64,000 nucleotides of DNA from Anaerolineae bacterium. Its GTDB lineage: Bacteria; Chloroflexota; Anaerolineae; DRVO01. The notes beneath the pieces were generated by a model. That model did not search any database. It saw only the letters and a program-made list of their open reading frames with translations, and had not been told where the DNA came from. Where the stretch lies: NCBI GenBank assembly GCA_013178015.1, contig JABLXR010000010.1, positions 1 to 64,000 on the forward strand. The letters are read 5' to 3'. Positions within the stretch are counted from its first letter, which is position 1; each line of letters begins with the position of its first letter. Below, in pieces: positions 16,504-24,465 of this stretch. The position numbers were made by a program, and so were the translations under genes.

Positions 16504-17856
16504 TTAGCCCAGCAACCGGTCCCGGAGCCGGCTCAGCCATCCGGAAGCGGGCGGCTCCTGGCCCCGCACCGCGCCCGTCTGGCCATTGGCCACCAGATGG
16601 TACTGCTCTTCCCCCACCCGGTAGCGGGCCACCCACAAGGGCAACAAGATCAGCTTGTACGACAGGATGCTGACCGAGTGCGAACTGAGGTGCAGGCTCC
16701 CCGGCCAATAGTCATCCTTCAGGCTGTCTCGCGCCTCCTTCCGCGCCCGGGCCCAGGCGATCTGGCGGGCGGCTATGGAAGCATCGGCAGCCGGCACCTG
16801 GTAGATCTCCGCCGGCCACCCAGCCAGGAAGGCGGCATCGAACGGCTGCAACTGGCTCAGATCGAAGTGTCGCACTTCGTCCATCACCGCAGCCGGCAGG
16901 GTGTGGCTGGCAGGCACCACGATGTCATCGAAGAAGACAGGTATGCCACCCATCTTCGGCGGGGTGCCATCGGCGGCCAGGCCCCCGCGCAGGCTCAGGT
17001 CGTCGCCATCCCAGTGGAGTCTCATGCGGCCCCTCCGGCTCTGGGCCGGCTGCCCCCTCCACTTGACCTCGCCGCCTACGTCGAAGGTCCAGGCAGGTAG
17101 GTATAGCCCCGTCGGTTGGGGCAGGGAGGCGCGCCCGGCTAAGCGGTGCCGCTCCAGCCAAGCCACCATCGCCGCCCGCGCCTCTTCTTGGGTCAAGCGC
17201 ATGGGCACGATGGCCTGAGGCTGGATCAGCGCTTGCTCCGTCTCCAGCACGTGGGAGGAACCGCAATAGGGGCACACCAGCGACAGGAGCGACGGAGCCA
17301 CAAGGAAGGACGCCCCGCAACCGGAGCAGCTGAGGGCCCGGGTGGCTACAGGGCGCGAGTGACCCTTCGCGGTAGCCAGCGCCACCACGAACTCCTGCTC
17401 CTCCACCGCAGCCGAGTCCAGCGCCTCCGCCAGCCCGGCCCGATGGCCGCAGTACGCGCAGGACAGCCCCTCGCGCTCGGAGAGGAAGGACATACGGCCG
17501 CCGCATTGGGGACAGACGAAGCGCCGGCTGCGTACGTCTTGAGGCTGAGCTGGCACCTGGGCCTGGGCCCGGTCCGGTTCCACTACGTCCTCCGGGTCCA
17601 GTTCTCCGTTGAGGATGGCCAGGGCCCGGCGAGCCCTCGGCTCCCAGGGCTCCGCTCCAATGACGTATTCCAGGTATCGGCGCTTCTCCTCCGGGTCATC
17701 GCTGATCTCGCTCAACCAGAGCCAGGCCTCGACCTTCTGGGAGGGATCGGGGTCGAAGATCAGCAAGCGCTCCAGGTAACGGCGGGCATCGCGCCTGTCG
17801 CCGGCCTTGGCGGCGGCGATGCCCTGGACTAGCAGCATGCGGGCCATGTGGGACAC
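16504..17856 (-). CDS. TPR-like / tandem zinc-ribbon protein of unknown function
   Basis: A protein of about 450 aa. The first 75 residues form helical TPR-like repeats (DARRYLERLLIFDPDPSQK, then RRYLEYVIGAEPWEPRARRAL). Two zinc ribbons follow: CPQCGG with CAYCGHRAG, and CSGCGAS with CPYCGSSHV. The rest (about 230-450) is a beta-rich domain with a strongly patterned DLSQLQPFDAAFLAGWPAE segment and a hydrophobic stretch (SILSYKLILLPLWVARY). The GTG at 17856 is best placed after GTAGGAGAGAC; an ATG three codons later is possible. No enzyme motif is present. Similar zinc-ribbon proteins in this phylum are often misnamed as helicase-related. Cytoplasmic or membrane-associated; the role is unknown. 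Confidence 0.8.
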   Translation of the reverse strand: MSHMARMLLVQGIAAAKAGDRRDARRYLERLLIFDPDPSQKVEAWLWLSEISDDPEEKRRYLEYVIGAEPWEPRARRALAILNGELDPEDVVEPDRAQAQVPAQPQDVRSRRFVCPQCGGRMSFLSEREGLSCAYCGHRAGLAEALDSAAVEEQEFVVALATAKGHSRPVATRALSCSGCGASFLVAPSLLSLVCPYCGSSHVLETEQALIQPQAIVPMRLTQEEARAAMVAWLERHRLAGRASLPQPTGLYLPAWTFDVGGEVKWRGQPAQSRRGRMRLHWDGDDLSLRGGLAADGTPPKMGGIPVFFDDIVVPASHTLPAAVMDEVRHFDLSQLQPFDAAFLAGWPAEIYQVPAADASIAARQIAWARARKEARDSLKDDYWPGSLHLSSHSVSILSYKLILLPLWVARYRVGEEQYHLVANGQTGAVRGQEPPASGWLSRLRDRLLG

Positions 17857-17919
17857 GGATGTCTCTCCTACGCGTGCGGGTAGCGCCGGCACGCTAACAC
17901 ACCATCGCGGAATCCGTGG

Positions 17920-17928
17920 ATTGTAGCA
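17920..17928 (-). promoter_or_regulatory. Extended -10 promoter of the zinc-ribbon gene
   Basis: The minus strand reads TGCTACAAT, with TTGAGG 18 bases further upstream (17944-17949). The same nine bases occur before the winged-helix operon at 49546. Confidence 0.5.
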
Positions 17929-18033
17929 GCGGAGCGCACTCGGCCTCAATGTGTCCCGTCACGCACGACCGGCCGAAACCGCGAAGGGTAGCCACAACCA
18001 CATCCCTACAGGGGCGACATTCGTCGTCTCCCA

Positions 18034-18055
18034 GGGCAGGCACGGTGGCCTGCCC
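18034..18055. repeat. Small inverted repeat
   Basis: GGGCAGGC and GCCTGCCC flank ACGGTG. It is probably a short dispersed palindrome within the gap between the zinc-ribbon gene and the dehydrogenase operon. Confidence 0.45.
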
Positions 18056-18083
18056 CTACCAACGGTGCTGGTGGACACAGGCC

Positions 18084-18109
18084 GAGCCGCCCGCGGTCGC
18101 GGGCGGCTC
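18084..18109 (-). terminator. Hairpin after the dehydrogenase operon
   Basis: A nearly perfect 11-12 bp GC stem (GAGCCGCCCGCG and its complement) lies 26 bases beyond the operon's last stop. There is no T-tract on the minus strand, so termination may be weak. Confidence 0.5.
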
Positions 18110-18134
18110 CCTTGCAGTCGGTAGGGCCAATGCG

Positions 18135-19907
18135 TCAGGCCAAAGGGCCTGGGTTCTTGAGGTAGCGATTGCGGATGGCGTCCGCCGTCCAGTAGGCCAG
18201 CGCGCCTACCGTCTCCGTGGGGTTGTAGCCGGTGTTCTGGGGGAAGGCACTGGCGCCCACCACGAAGAGGTTGGGCACGTCCCACATCTGCAGGTAGGGG
18301 TTGACCACGCTGGTGGCCGGGTCGGCGCCCATGATGGCGCCACCGTTGTTGTGGGTGGCCTGGCCAGGGACGATGCTGAAGGTGCGCGCCAGGCGGAAGA
18401 TGTTGATGTCGCTTGCCCCCGCCTCCCGCGCGATCAGCGCCGCCTTGTTGGTCAGAAAGTCGGCCATCCTCAGCTCGTTGTCCGTCCAGTTGAAAGTCAT
18501 GCGCAGGAGGGGCTGTCCGTAAGCGTCTCGGTAGGTCGGGTCAAGGTCCAGGTAGTTGTTCCGATAGGAGAGGACCGCCCCGTGGGTGATGATGGTGAAG
18601 GCCCTACGGTAGTTCTCCGCCGCGGCCCGCTTCCACTCTGAGCCCCAGGGAGGAGTCCCCAAGGGAACGGGATGGGTGTTGATGGGGGCAGCCTCGCCAG
18701 TGAACTGGGCGATGAAGCCTCCGCCGATGAAGCCCAGGCCGGTGTGGTCGAAGTTGTCACCGTTGAAGTCGTCGACCACCGTAGCCATGGCCCCGGCGGA
18801 CATGAACGGGTTGAAGACCCGATCCTCGAAGAAGGCGCTGACGGCGGAGATGAACTGGTAGCTGTAGTTCTTGCCTATCAGCCCCTCGCCGCTCATCGGG
18901 TCGTAGGTCTGGCCGATACCCGAGAGGAGCAACAGCCGCACGTTGTTCAGAGCATAGGCAGCCAGAACGATGATGTCGGCCGGTTGCTCGATCTCGCGGC
19001 CCTGGGCATCCACGTAGGTGACGCTCACGGCCCTCGTACGGGTGTCGTCGAGGTTGACCCGTATCACGTTAGCGTGGGTGCGCAACTGGAAGTTGTCCAG
19101 CCCCAGAACGACCGGCAGGACCGTAGTCAGTGGAGAGGACTTGGCCGCCACCTCACAGCCGTACTTGCTACAGAAACCGCAGTACAGGCACCGCCCCATG
19201 GCCACCCCATCAGGGTTGGTGTAGGCCTGGCTCTGATTGCCGGCCGGGCTGGGGAACGGGTGATATCCCAGCCGCTCCGCCCCCTCCCAGAACAGGAGTC
19301 CGGAGTAGGCCGTCTTGAGAGGAGGCAGGGGATAGTCCCGCTGCCGCGGACCCTCGAAGGGGTTGCCCCCCTCCTGGGTCTGCCCTTGCAGGTTTCCCGC
19401 CTGGCCCGATATGCCGGCGGCATACTCGAACTTGTCGTAGTACGGCTCCAAGTCGTCGTAGGTGATGCCCCAGTCCTGGATGGTGGCGTCGGGGGGGATG
19501 GCCTCCTCCCCGTATCGCTCCACCGTCCGGCTCCGGGTCTCGAAGTCCCAGGGCAGGAAGCGCCAGGACTGGCCGTTCCAGTGTACGCCTGAGCCGCCCA
19601 GCCCCTCGCCCAGTGGATATGCCCCCTGACCGTAGGCCCACTGCCGCATGGGCAGGGCCCGCTGGCGGGGGTTATTGCGGAAGGTGTTCGTCTCCCGGCG
19701 CAGGTTCTGCATGAGCCCGTGCCGGCGCGCATACCTGAGCTCGTCGTGTATCTCCGGAGGCTGGAAGTGAGGGGCGGTGTTGCGGTAAGGTCCGCGCTCC
19801 AGGCCGACTACGGTTAGGCCCGCCTGGGCCAGTTCCTTGGCCATAATCCCTCCGGCCCAGCCCATTCCGACTACCACTGCATCTACGGGGTCCTTCTTGA
19901 TTGCCAT
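18135..19907 (-). CDS. GMC-family oxidoreductase, gluconate 2-dehydrogenase-type flavoprotein subunit
   Basis: The 590-aa FAD-binding large subunit of a three-part sugar or sugar-acid dehydrogenase. The FAD motif GMGWAGG is at 14-20 and LERG at 35-38. The active-site region near the C-terminus has QATHNNGGAIMG (catalytic His near 513) and NTGYNPTETVGALAY. A CLYCGFCSKYGCEVAAKSS stretch near 245 carries four Cys, as in gluconate/fructose dehydrogenase large subunits, where it may hold an iron-sulfur cluster. There is no signal peptide of its own; the partner encoded upstream has a Tat signal, so the complex probably leaves the cell folded by hitch-hiking. It is the last gene of the operon 22627-18135. 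The substrate could be gluconate, fructose or another polyol. Confidence 0.88.
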   Translation of the reverse strand: MAIKKDPVDAVVVGMGWAGGIMAKELAQAGLTVVGLERGPYRNTAPHFQPPEIHDELRYARRHGLMQNLRRETNTFRNNPRQRALPMRQWAYGQGAYPLGEGLGGSGVHWNGQSWRFLPWDFETRSRTVERYGEEAIPPDATIQDWGITYDDLEPYYDKFEYAAGISGQAGNLQGQTQEGGNPFEGPRQRDYPLPPLKTAYSGLLFWEGAERLGYHPFPSPAGNQSQAYTNPDGVAMGRCLYCGFCSKYGCEVAAKSSPLTTVLPVVLGLDNFQLRTHANVIRVNLDDTRTRAVSVTYVDAQGREIEQPADIIVLAAYALNNVRLLLLSGIGQTYDPMSGEGLIGKNYSYQFISAVSAFFEDRVFNPFMSAGAMATVVDDFNGDNFDHTGLGFIGGGFIAQFTGEAAPINTHPVPLGTPPWGSEWKRAAAENYRRAFTIITHGAVLSYRNNYLDLDPTYRDAYGQPLLRMTFNWTDNELRMADFLTNKAALIAREAGASDINIFRLARTFSIVPGQATHNNGGAIMGADPATSVVNPYLQMWDVPNLFVVGASAFPQNTGYNPTETVGALAYWTADAIRNRYLKNPGPLA

Positions 19908-19984
19908 GCCTGACTCCCTAACAGCTACTAGACTAACAGGGTTACTCTCGCCTTTCGTCTGCCCTCGCCGGTGGTGCGCCGACG

Positions 19985-20746
19985 TTACTCGTGCGAGTGC
20001 GAGGCCTCGCCCGTCTGGATGTCGGCGATGCTGACGGGCTCAACCTCGTACGGCCGGTTGTAGTACTCCTCTACGAGAGCACCGTAGTCCACCGAGGCAG
20101 CACCGGGGTAACCGACCAGCCGCCAGCCGACCTTGTTCCGGTTGCCACCGTAGATGGGGTCGGCGAAGAAGCCCTCCATGGTGTTCTGGTAGAGGGTGCT
20201 GAAGAAGAGGGCAGCCGGGACGTCCTGGAGGGCTATTTCGCCCGACTGGAGCCCCTGGAGCACCTCGATCTGCTGCTCCTCGGCGAGCTCGGCGAAGGGG
20301 CCACCGTACGTTTCCTGGCAGTAGAGGTTGATGTCGCGGATCCCGGCCCGGTAGATCTCCTGGGGAACCAGTCGCATCTGGTAGCCCTGCTCGGGCTCAC
20401 CTTCCACCCATGGCCCCTGCAAGTACCAGTCTCCCCCGCTGCCAAACACACCGATGAGCTGGCGGTCGATGAACTGGGGCACGCCTGCCTCTAGGGCGCC
20501 GGGCCCCAGTTCATCCGCGGGGATGAGCCGGGCCACGGCCGCCTCGATGAAGGCCTGTTCCTCCGAGTTCAGGAAGGCATAGGTCAAGCCCGCTCCCTCG
20601 GCGCCCTCCTGCTGAGGGGCCGGCCAGGGCAACCGGGGCATCTCGGGCGCTAGCGCGAAGGCTCCGAAGCCCAGCGGCAACGTCCGGGCCACACCGGCCA
20701 GGCCGACGCTCTTGATAAGGTTCCTGCGGCTAACGTAACTGGACAT
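19985..20746 (-). CDS. Gluconate 2-dehydrogenase subunit 3 family protein (Tat-exported)
   Basis: The 253-aa small subunit of the GMC dehydrogenase. The N-terminus MSSYVSRRNLIKSVGLAG has the twin-arginine pattern followed by a hydrophobic h-region, so export should be by Tat, probably carrying the large subunit along. The mature domain has the family pattern: FLNSEEQAFIEAAVARLIPADELGPGA early, and AELAEEQQIEVLQGLQSG later. The family is needed for export or stability of the flavoprotein and has no catalysis of its own. It lies 77 bases before the flavoprotein gene and follows the cytochrome gene. The C-terminal tail ends in SHSHE. Confidence 0.88.
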   Translation of the reverse strand: MSSYVSRRNLIKSVGLAGVARTLPLGFGAFALAPEMPRLPWPAPQQEGAEGAGLTYAFLNSEEQAFIEAAVARLIPADELGPGALEAGVPQFIDRQLIGVFGSGGDWYLQGPWVEGEPEQGYQMRLVPQEIYRAGIRDINLYCQETYGGPFAELAEEQQIEVLQGLQSGEIALQDVPAALFFSTLYQNTMEGFFADPIYGGNRNKVGWRLVGYPGAASVDYGALVEEYYNRPYEVEPVSIADIQTGEASHSHE

Positions 20747-20777
20747 GAGCTAACTCCTCTCTGGTAGCGCGTGGCTA

Positions 20778-20810
20778 GTGACACGTGACCGATGGCGCAC
20801 TACGTGTCAC
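20778..20810. repeat. Inverted repeat within the dehydrogenase operon
   Basis: GTGACACGT (20778-20786) and ACGTGTCAC (20802-20810) are perfect complements, 15 bases apart. It lies between the cytochrome and subunit-3 genes. It could form a 9-bp hairpin that adjusts relative expression within the operon. Confidence 0.5.
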
Positions 20811-20827
20811 GCGTCGCTCGTCACGTA

Positions 20828-22627
20828 TCAGATCCCCAGGCTCTTGATGAACTCGATCAAAGCCTCTATCTCGTTCTCATCCAGTTGCTGCCCGTAGTTG
20901 CCGGGCATTAGGCCGGAGGAGAATCCCCGCACAATCTGAGCATTAGGATCTACGATGGATCGGTGCAGGTACTCCTCGTCGGCCACTACGGTGCTTCCAT
21001 CCGCCAGAGGCACGGTGCTGCCGTACAGCCCCTGGAAGGTAGGACCGAGCAGCCGGGAGCCGTCGGTGGAGTGGCACCCGAAGCACCCGGCGCGCTGGGC
21101 GATCTGCCTACCTGTGGCCACCAGTTCGGGCGTAGCCTCGGGGGTGGCCGGAGGTGCAGTAGGCGAAGCGGCCGTCGTGGGAGTAGGAGCCACCGTGGGA
21201 GGCGGCACAGCCGTAGCGGTGGCGGTCGCCGGAGCGGCCACAGTCGGCGTAGCTGCGGGCGTCGCCGTGGCCGCCACGGCCGGTCCCGCTACCTCGAAGG
21301 GAACCACCGCCACCCGACCCTCCACCCGGACCGGCGGGTCGCCCTCGGGAAACTCGTAGACCCCGATCGCGCCGGTGTCCTCGTGTAGCATGGCGTGCAG
21401 CGTCGTGGTGGCCTGCTCGGCGTCAATCTCGACCACCACGTCCGGGTTGCGTCCGGGGTGGACCGGGGCGAACCCGATCACGGGGCCAGGGTTGCCGTTG
21501 CTGTCGGCATGGATGACCAGCCAGCCCGGCCCCCGGCTCATCACCTCAGCGATCACCACGCTGTTGGCCACGATAGGCTGATCCTCGACCGCGATGGCCG
21601 GCGTCACCTCCACCATAGGCACTGGAGTCGGAGTCTCGGGCGCGGGGGTAAAGGCCGGAGTGGCCGGCGGCACAGCAGGCACGCCCGCCTCCTCCACCGT
21701 CCGGGGCCGGGGCCGAGATGGGTCCAGCGGAGCTAGGGGGAAGCTGAAGACATAGTCGTTGGACCAGACGGCGCCGTGGCAGGAGATGCATCCGGGGACA
21801 GGGCCGGCGACGTCTAGCTCGCCCTCGGGCCCGTATGAGGCCCAGAACCAGTCGTTGTGGTCGGGGTAGTACCCATCCGACTTCACCATGACCGTAATCG
21901 CGGCCAGCGTCTCATCCTCGGTGTAATTCTCTTTGACGATGATGGCGCCGTGAGGCATGAGGCGCGGGCGCTCCTGCAGGGCCTGGGCGGCCTCCGGGTT
22001 GAGGTAGGTGGAGAGCAGGGCCCCGTGTGGATCCTGGCCCCGATACAGAAGGCCCTTGCCCGGGATGGTGGACCAGTTCTCCTGGTAGTTGGCCTCCTGG
22101 AGGAACTCCCACAGCTGTCGCGCGATCTGCTCATCCTCCTCGGCGAGCATGAACGGAGGTGCGGCCGACGCTGGGGTGGTGACCTGGGTCGGCTGCGCCT
22201 CTCCACTTAGGCTCACGATCCAGGCGACCACGGCGGAGACTTGCTCGTCCGACATGAGGGCACCGTAGTCTGGCATGACATCGGACGGGTAGTCGAGCAC
22301 GGTGGCGGAGTGTCCCGAAACGAGCTGGCCTCGGATGTAGGTCTCGTCGGCGACCACGGTGCGGCCATCGGCCAGGGGCACCGAGCTACCGTAGAGCCCC
22401 AACAAGGTAGGACCGATCAATCGGGCTCCAGTGGTGGTGTGGCAAGTTAGGCACCCGAACTCCTGCGCCACCTGCCGCCCCTCCTCGATCATCTCGAGAG
22501 ACGGCGTGGCCCCTCCCTGGGCGAAGGTTCTTGCTGGGCCCGGGAGAGAGACGATCAGGGCCAGCGAGCCGACCACGGCGAGGATGAGCACAACAAGGAA
22601 CAGCGGCAACATGCGTCTTGTCTTCAA
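20828..22627 (-). CDS. Fused triheme cytochrome c with P460-like and DUF7282-like domains
   Basis: An exported electron-transfer protein of about 600 aa, first gene of the dehydrogenase operon. The order is: signal/anchor helix (about 7-35); class I cytochrome c domain (CLTCH at 59-63); cytochrome P460-like domain (about 165-310) with its own CISCH near 280; a DUF7282-like beta domain (about 345-450, GPGWLVIHADSNGNPGPVIG); an Ala/Thr/Pro linker; and a second cytochrome c domain (CFGCH at 515-519) with a distal Met in SGLMPGNYGQQL. The AAAGGAGG ribosome site fits the TTG at 22627 (six bases) or the GTG at 22630; the frame further upstream looks non-coding. It should take electrons from the flavoprotein to the respiratory chain. 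The P460-like domain in this setting is unusual. Confidence 0.85.
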   Translation of the reverse strand: MKTRRMLPLFLVVLILAVVGSLALIVSLPGPARTFAQGGATPSLEMIEEGRQVAQEFGCLTCHTTTGARLIGPTLLGLYGSSVPLADGRTVVADETYIRGQLVSGHSATVLDYPSDVMPDYGALMSDEQVSAVVAWIVSLSGEAQPTQVTTPASAAPPFMLAEEDEQIARQLWEFLQEANYQENWSTIPGKGLLYRGQDPHGALLSTYLNPEAAQALQERPRLMPHGAIIVKENYTEDETLAAITVMVKSDGYYPDHNDWFWASYGPEGELDVAGPVPGCISCHGAVWSNDYVFSFPLAPLDPSRPRPRTVEEAGVPAVPPATPAFTPAPETPTPVPMVEVTPAIAVEDQPIVANSVVIAEVMSRGPGWLVIHADSNGNPGPVIGFAPVHPGRNPDVVVEIDAEQATTTLHAMLHEDTGAIGVYEFPEGDPPVRVEGRVAVVPFEVAGPAVAATATPAATPTVAAPATATATAVPPPTVAPTPTTAASPTAPPATPEATPELVATGRQIAQRAGCFGCHSTDGSRLLGPTFQGLYGSTVPLADGSTVVADEEYLHRSIVDPNAQIVRGFSSGLMPGNYGQQLDENEIEALIEFIKSLGI

Positions 22628-23291
22628 CACTAACCTCCTTTGACTAACGACCGCACTACACCTGCGAGAATCACCCTCCTGCTCTGCGGGGGGTGGGCGC
22701 ACACTCGTGGCGCGAGACTGCCCGAGCGATCGCCGCCAGAGGGACATGTTGCCCGGCCGCAGGGGATTGCGGGCCGGGGTCGCACTGGCTGACTCAACGC
22801 CAACGAAAGCGCCAACCGGCCAGACGAGCTAACGACCCGACGCCCGGGGTTGCTCAAGCCCCGAGCAGCGATATTGTCCATACTGACGTCGGTGCTGTCA
22901 ACCGGCCCCAGCCAATTGCGCCTTGCGGTCCAGGAACAGAAGCTGCCGGCGGTAGGCACTTGGAGGGACGGCGCGCGTGGGCGCGCGCACTCCTCCAAGG
23001 AAGGTGTTCCTGCCGTGCAGTGGGGGCTGGCTCGCGTAGTCCGAGCCCAGCGAAGGCCCTGAGCGGCGGCGCTGGTCGGCATGTGTCCCCCCGATCCTGA
23101 GCTGCTGCACCGGCCCAACCGGTCGGACGTTCTCCGGCCCGAGCCAAGAGCAGCCAACCCGCCTGCTCCGGCGCCCAGGTTTGACGCCGACACCGCCCGC
23201 CCTATACTCCTTCTCCGAGCGTGACTGAGACGGGCCGACCGGGGCGGCTTGCGCGGTAGTTCCTCGGCCGTGCCGCGTGGGAGGCGATGCT
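22628..23291. other. Intergenic region, divergent promoters
   Basis: This gap separates two divergent genes and must hold both promoters. No clear -35/-10 pair was found. It contains one copy of the palindromic core listed at 22971; the ORFs through it have no family features. Confidence 0.5.
22971..22996 (+). repeat. Single copy of the CGCGCGTGGGCGCGCG palindromic core
   Basis: GCGCGCGTGGGCGCGCGCAC followed by TCCTC matches, in reverse, the centre of both 95-bp repeats at 36898 and 37057 (about 24 of 26 bases). Confidence 0.6.
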
Positions 23292-23582
23292 ATGCTGGCT
23301 CGTTTGAGCCGAATCCAGGGGAGCCCCGACAGGATCGACAGGGCCGTCCCCATATTCCAAGAGAGCACCGATCAGGTGCAGCAGCTTCCCGGTTTCGAGG
23401 GGGCCTATCTGCTGGTGGCGAAGGAAGGGGGCCAGATCGTTACCCTGACCCTCTGGAACAGCGAGTCGGACATGAACGCTTCCGCCCCGACGGCGGAGGA
23501 CATTCTGGCGCGCGCCGCCGAGCGTGCCGGTTCGGAGGCCCCCCCTCAAATCGAGACTTACGAAGTGCTGCTCGAAGTCTGA
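23292..23582 (+). CDS. Small ABM/EthD-like ferredoxin-fold protein
   Basis: A 96-aa protein resembling the antibiotic biosynthesis monooxygenase (ABM) dimeric alpha/beta-barrel fold: MLARLSRIQG (strand), a helix, then GFEGAYLLVAKEGGQIVTL and TLWNSESDMNAS, the usual W-x-s/t-x-x-d-m segment. The start is the ATG at 23292, seven bases after GGGAGG. A GTG five codons earlier overlaps that site and is less likely. Family members include small monooxygenases, heme-degrading enzymes and many with no known activity; nothing here singles out a substrate. It stands alone, convergent with the membrane-protein gene next to it. Confidence 0.75.
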   Translation: MLARLSRIQGSPDRIDRAVPIFQESTDQVQQLPGFEGAYLLVAKEGGQIVTLTLWNSESDMNASAPTAEDILARAAERAGSEAPPQIETYEVLLEV

Positions 23583-23643
23583 CCGCTTCTATTCCCGATG
23601 CAGCATTCCCGCACGTGCTCTGCGGGGACCTCGGCACCCTCCG

Positions 23644-24288
23644 CTATCGGGTCGCGCCTCTGAACGTCCGCAGGAGCAAGTAGGCACCTCCGAGGATAAG
23701 GGCCAGGGGCCAGAGGTAGCCCAGCAGTCGTATGGCAGCCGCCAAGATGAGCAGCCCCATCACCGCCAGGATAGCGGCCGGGATCAGGGCCCAAGTCATG
23801 CGCCCCTCTGGATTGGGAGCCAAGTACACCGCAACGAACGTCAGGGCCAGGCCCAGGAAGAAGACACCTCCCATCTCTAGGCCGGACACGGCCGACTCCA
23901 GGCCGGTGACCACCCCCAGCGTCAGCATCACGCCGCCGGGAATGACCGCCCACCAGTTCTCCCGCGCTCGGGCGTAGATCAGGAAGAATCCCAGCCCTAG
24001 GCTGCCGAAGAACAGCCCTGCCCCCACCCCGCCCGCGGCCTCGGGGACGAGGGAGGTGTAAGCAATGAGCGCGGCTATCCCTAGAAGAGCCATGCCGGGG
24101 ATGGCAGCCCACCACCACTCCCGCTCGGTGACGTAGCCCCACACGAAGGCCAGGCCTCCCACAGCGAAGACGACCGCCAAAGCCAGCGCCCATCCCCCCG
24201 GAAGCAGGCCCAGGTTGTCGAGGAGCAGCAGCAAGCCCAGAAGCACGAGGAAGACCCCGACGACGACCGCGGCATTCACCCTTCTCAC
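23644..24288 (-). CDS. Multi-pass membrane protein of unknown function
   Basis: A 214-aa protein with seven or eight hydrophobic helices in LiaI/LiaF-like style: a first pair FLVLLGLLLLLDNLGLLPGG, then a repeated pattern W-A-(A/V/L)-I-P-(G/A) seen three times (WWAAIPGMALLG, WWAVIPGGVMLT, TWALIPAAILAV). The repetition suggests internal duplication of a helix pair. The start is the GTG at 24288, placed after GAGGAGG; the frame upstream is non-coding. It lies 61 bases from a convergent gene. Membrane-stress or envelope function is only a guess from the LiaF-like look. Confidence 0.72.
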   Translation of the reverse strand: MRRVNAAVVVGVFLVLLGLLLLLDNLGLLPGGWALALAVVFAVGGLAFVWGYVTEREWWWAAIPGMALLGIAALIAYTSLVPEAAGGVGAGLFFGSLGLGFFLIYARARENWWAVIPGGVMLTLGVVTGLESAVSGLEMGGVFFLGLALTFVAVYLAPNPEGRMTWALIPAAILAVMGLLILAAAIRLLGYLWPLALILGGAYLLLRTFRGATR

Positions 24289-24465
24289 CCTATCCTCCTC
24301 AGATGCCCATCCCGCAGACAACGGCCTGGCAGCACAAGATTACGCCAGAGCAAGCGCTCCTTCAAGGCGCCGGTGGCCACGAGGACAGGCACGGCGCTGG
24401 CCATCAGCGGCGTCCCGGCGTAACATCGCCCTATGGCGCTCTCTACGCCCGGGAGGATCATCGGC

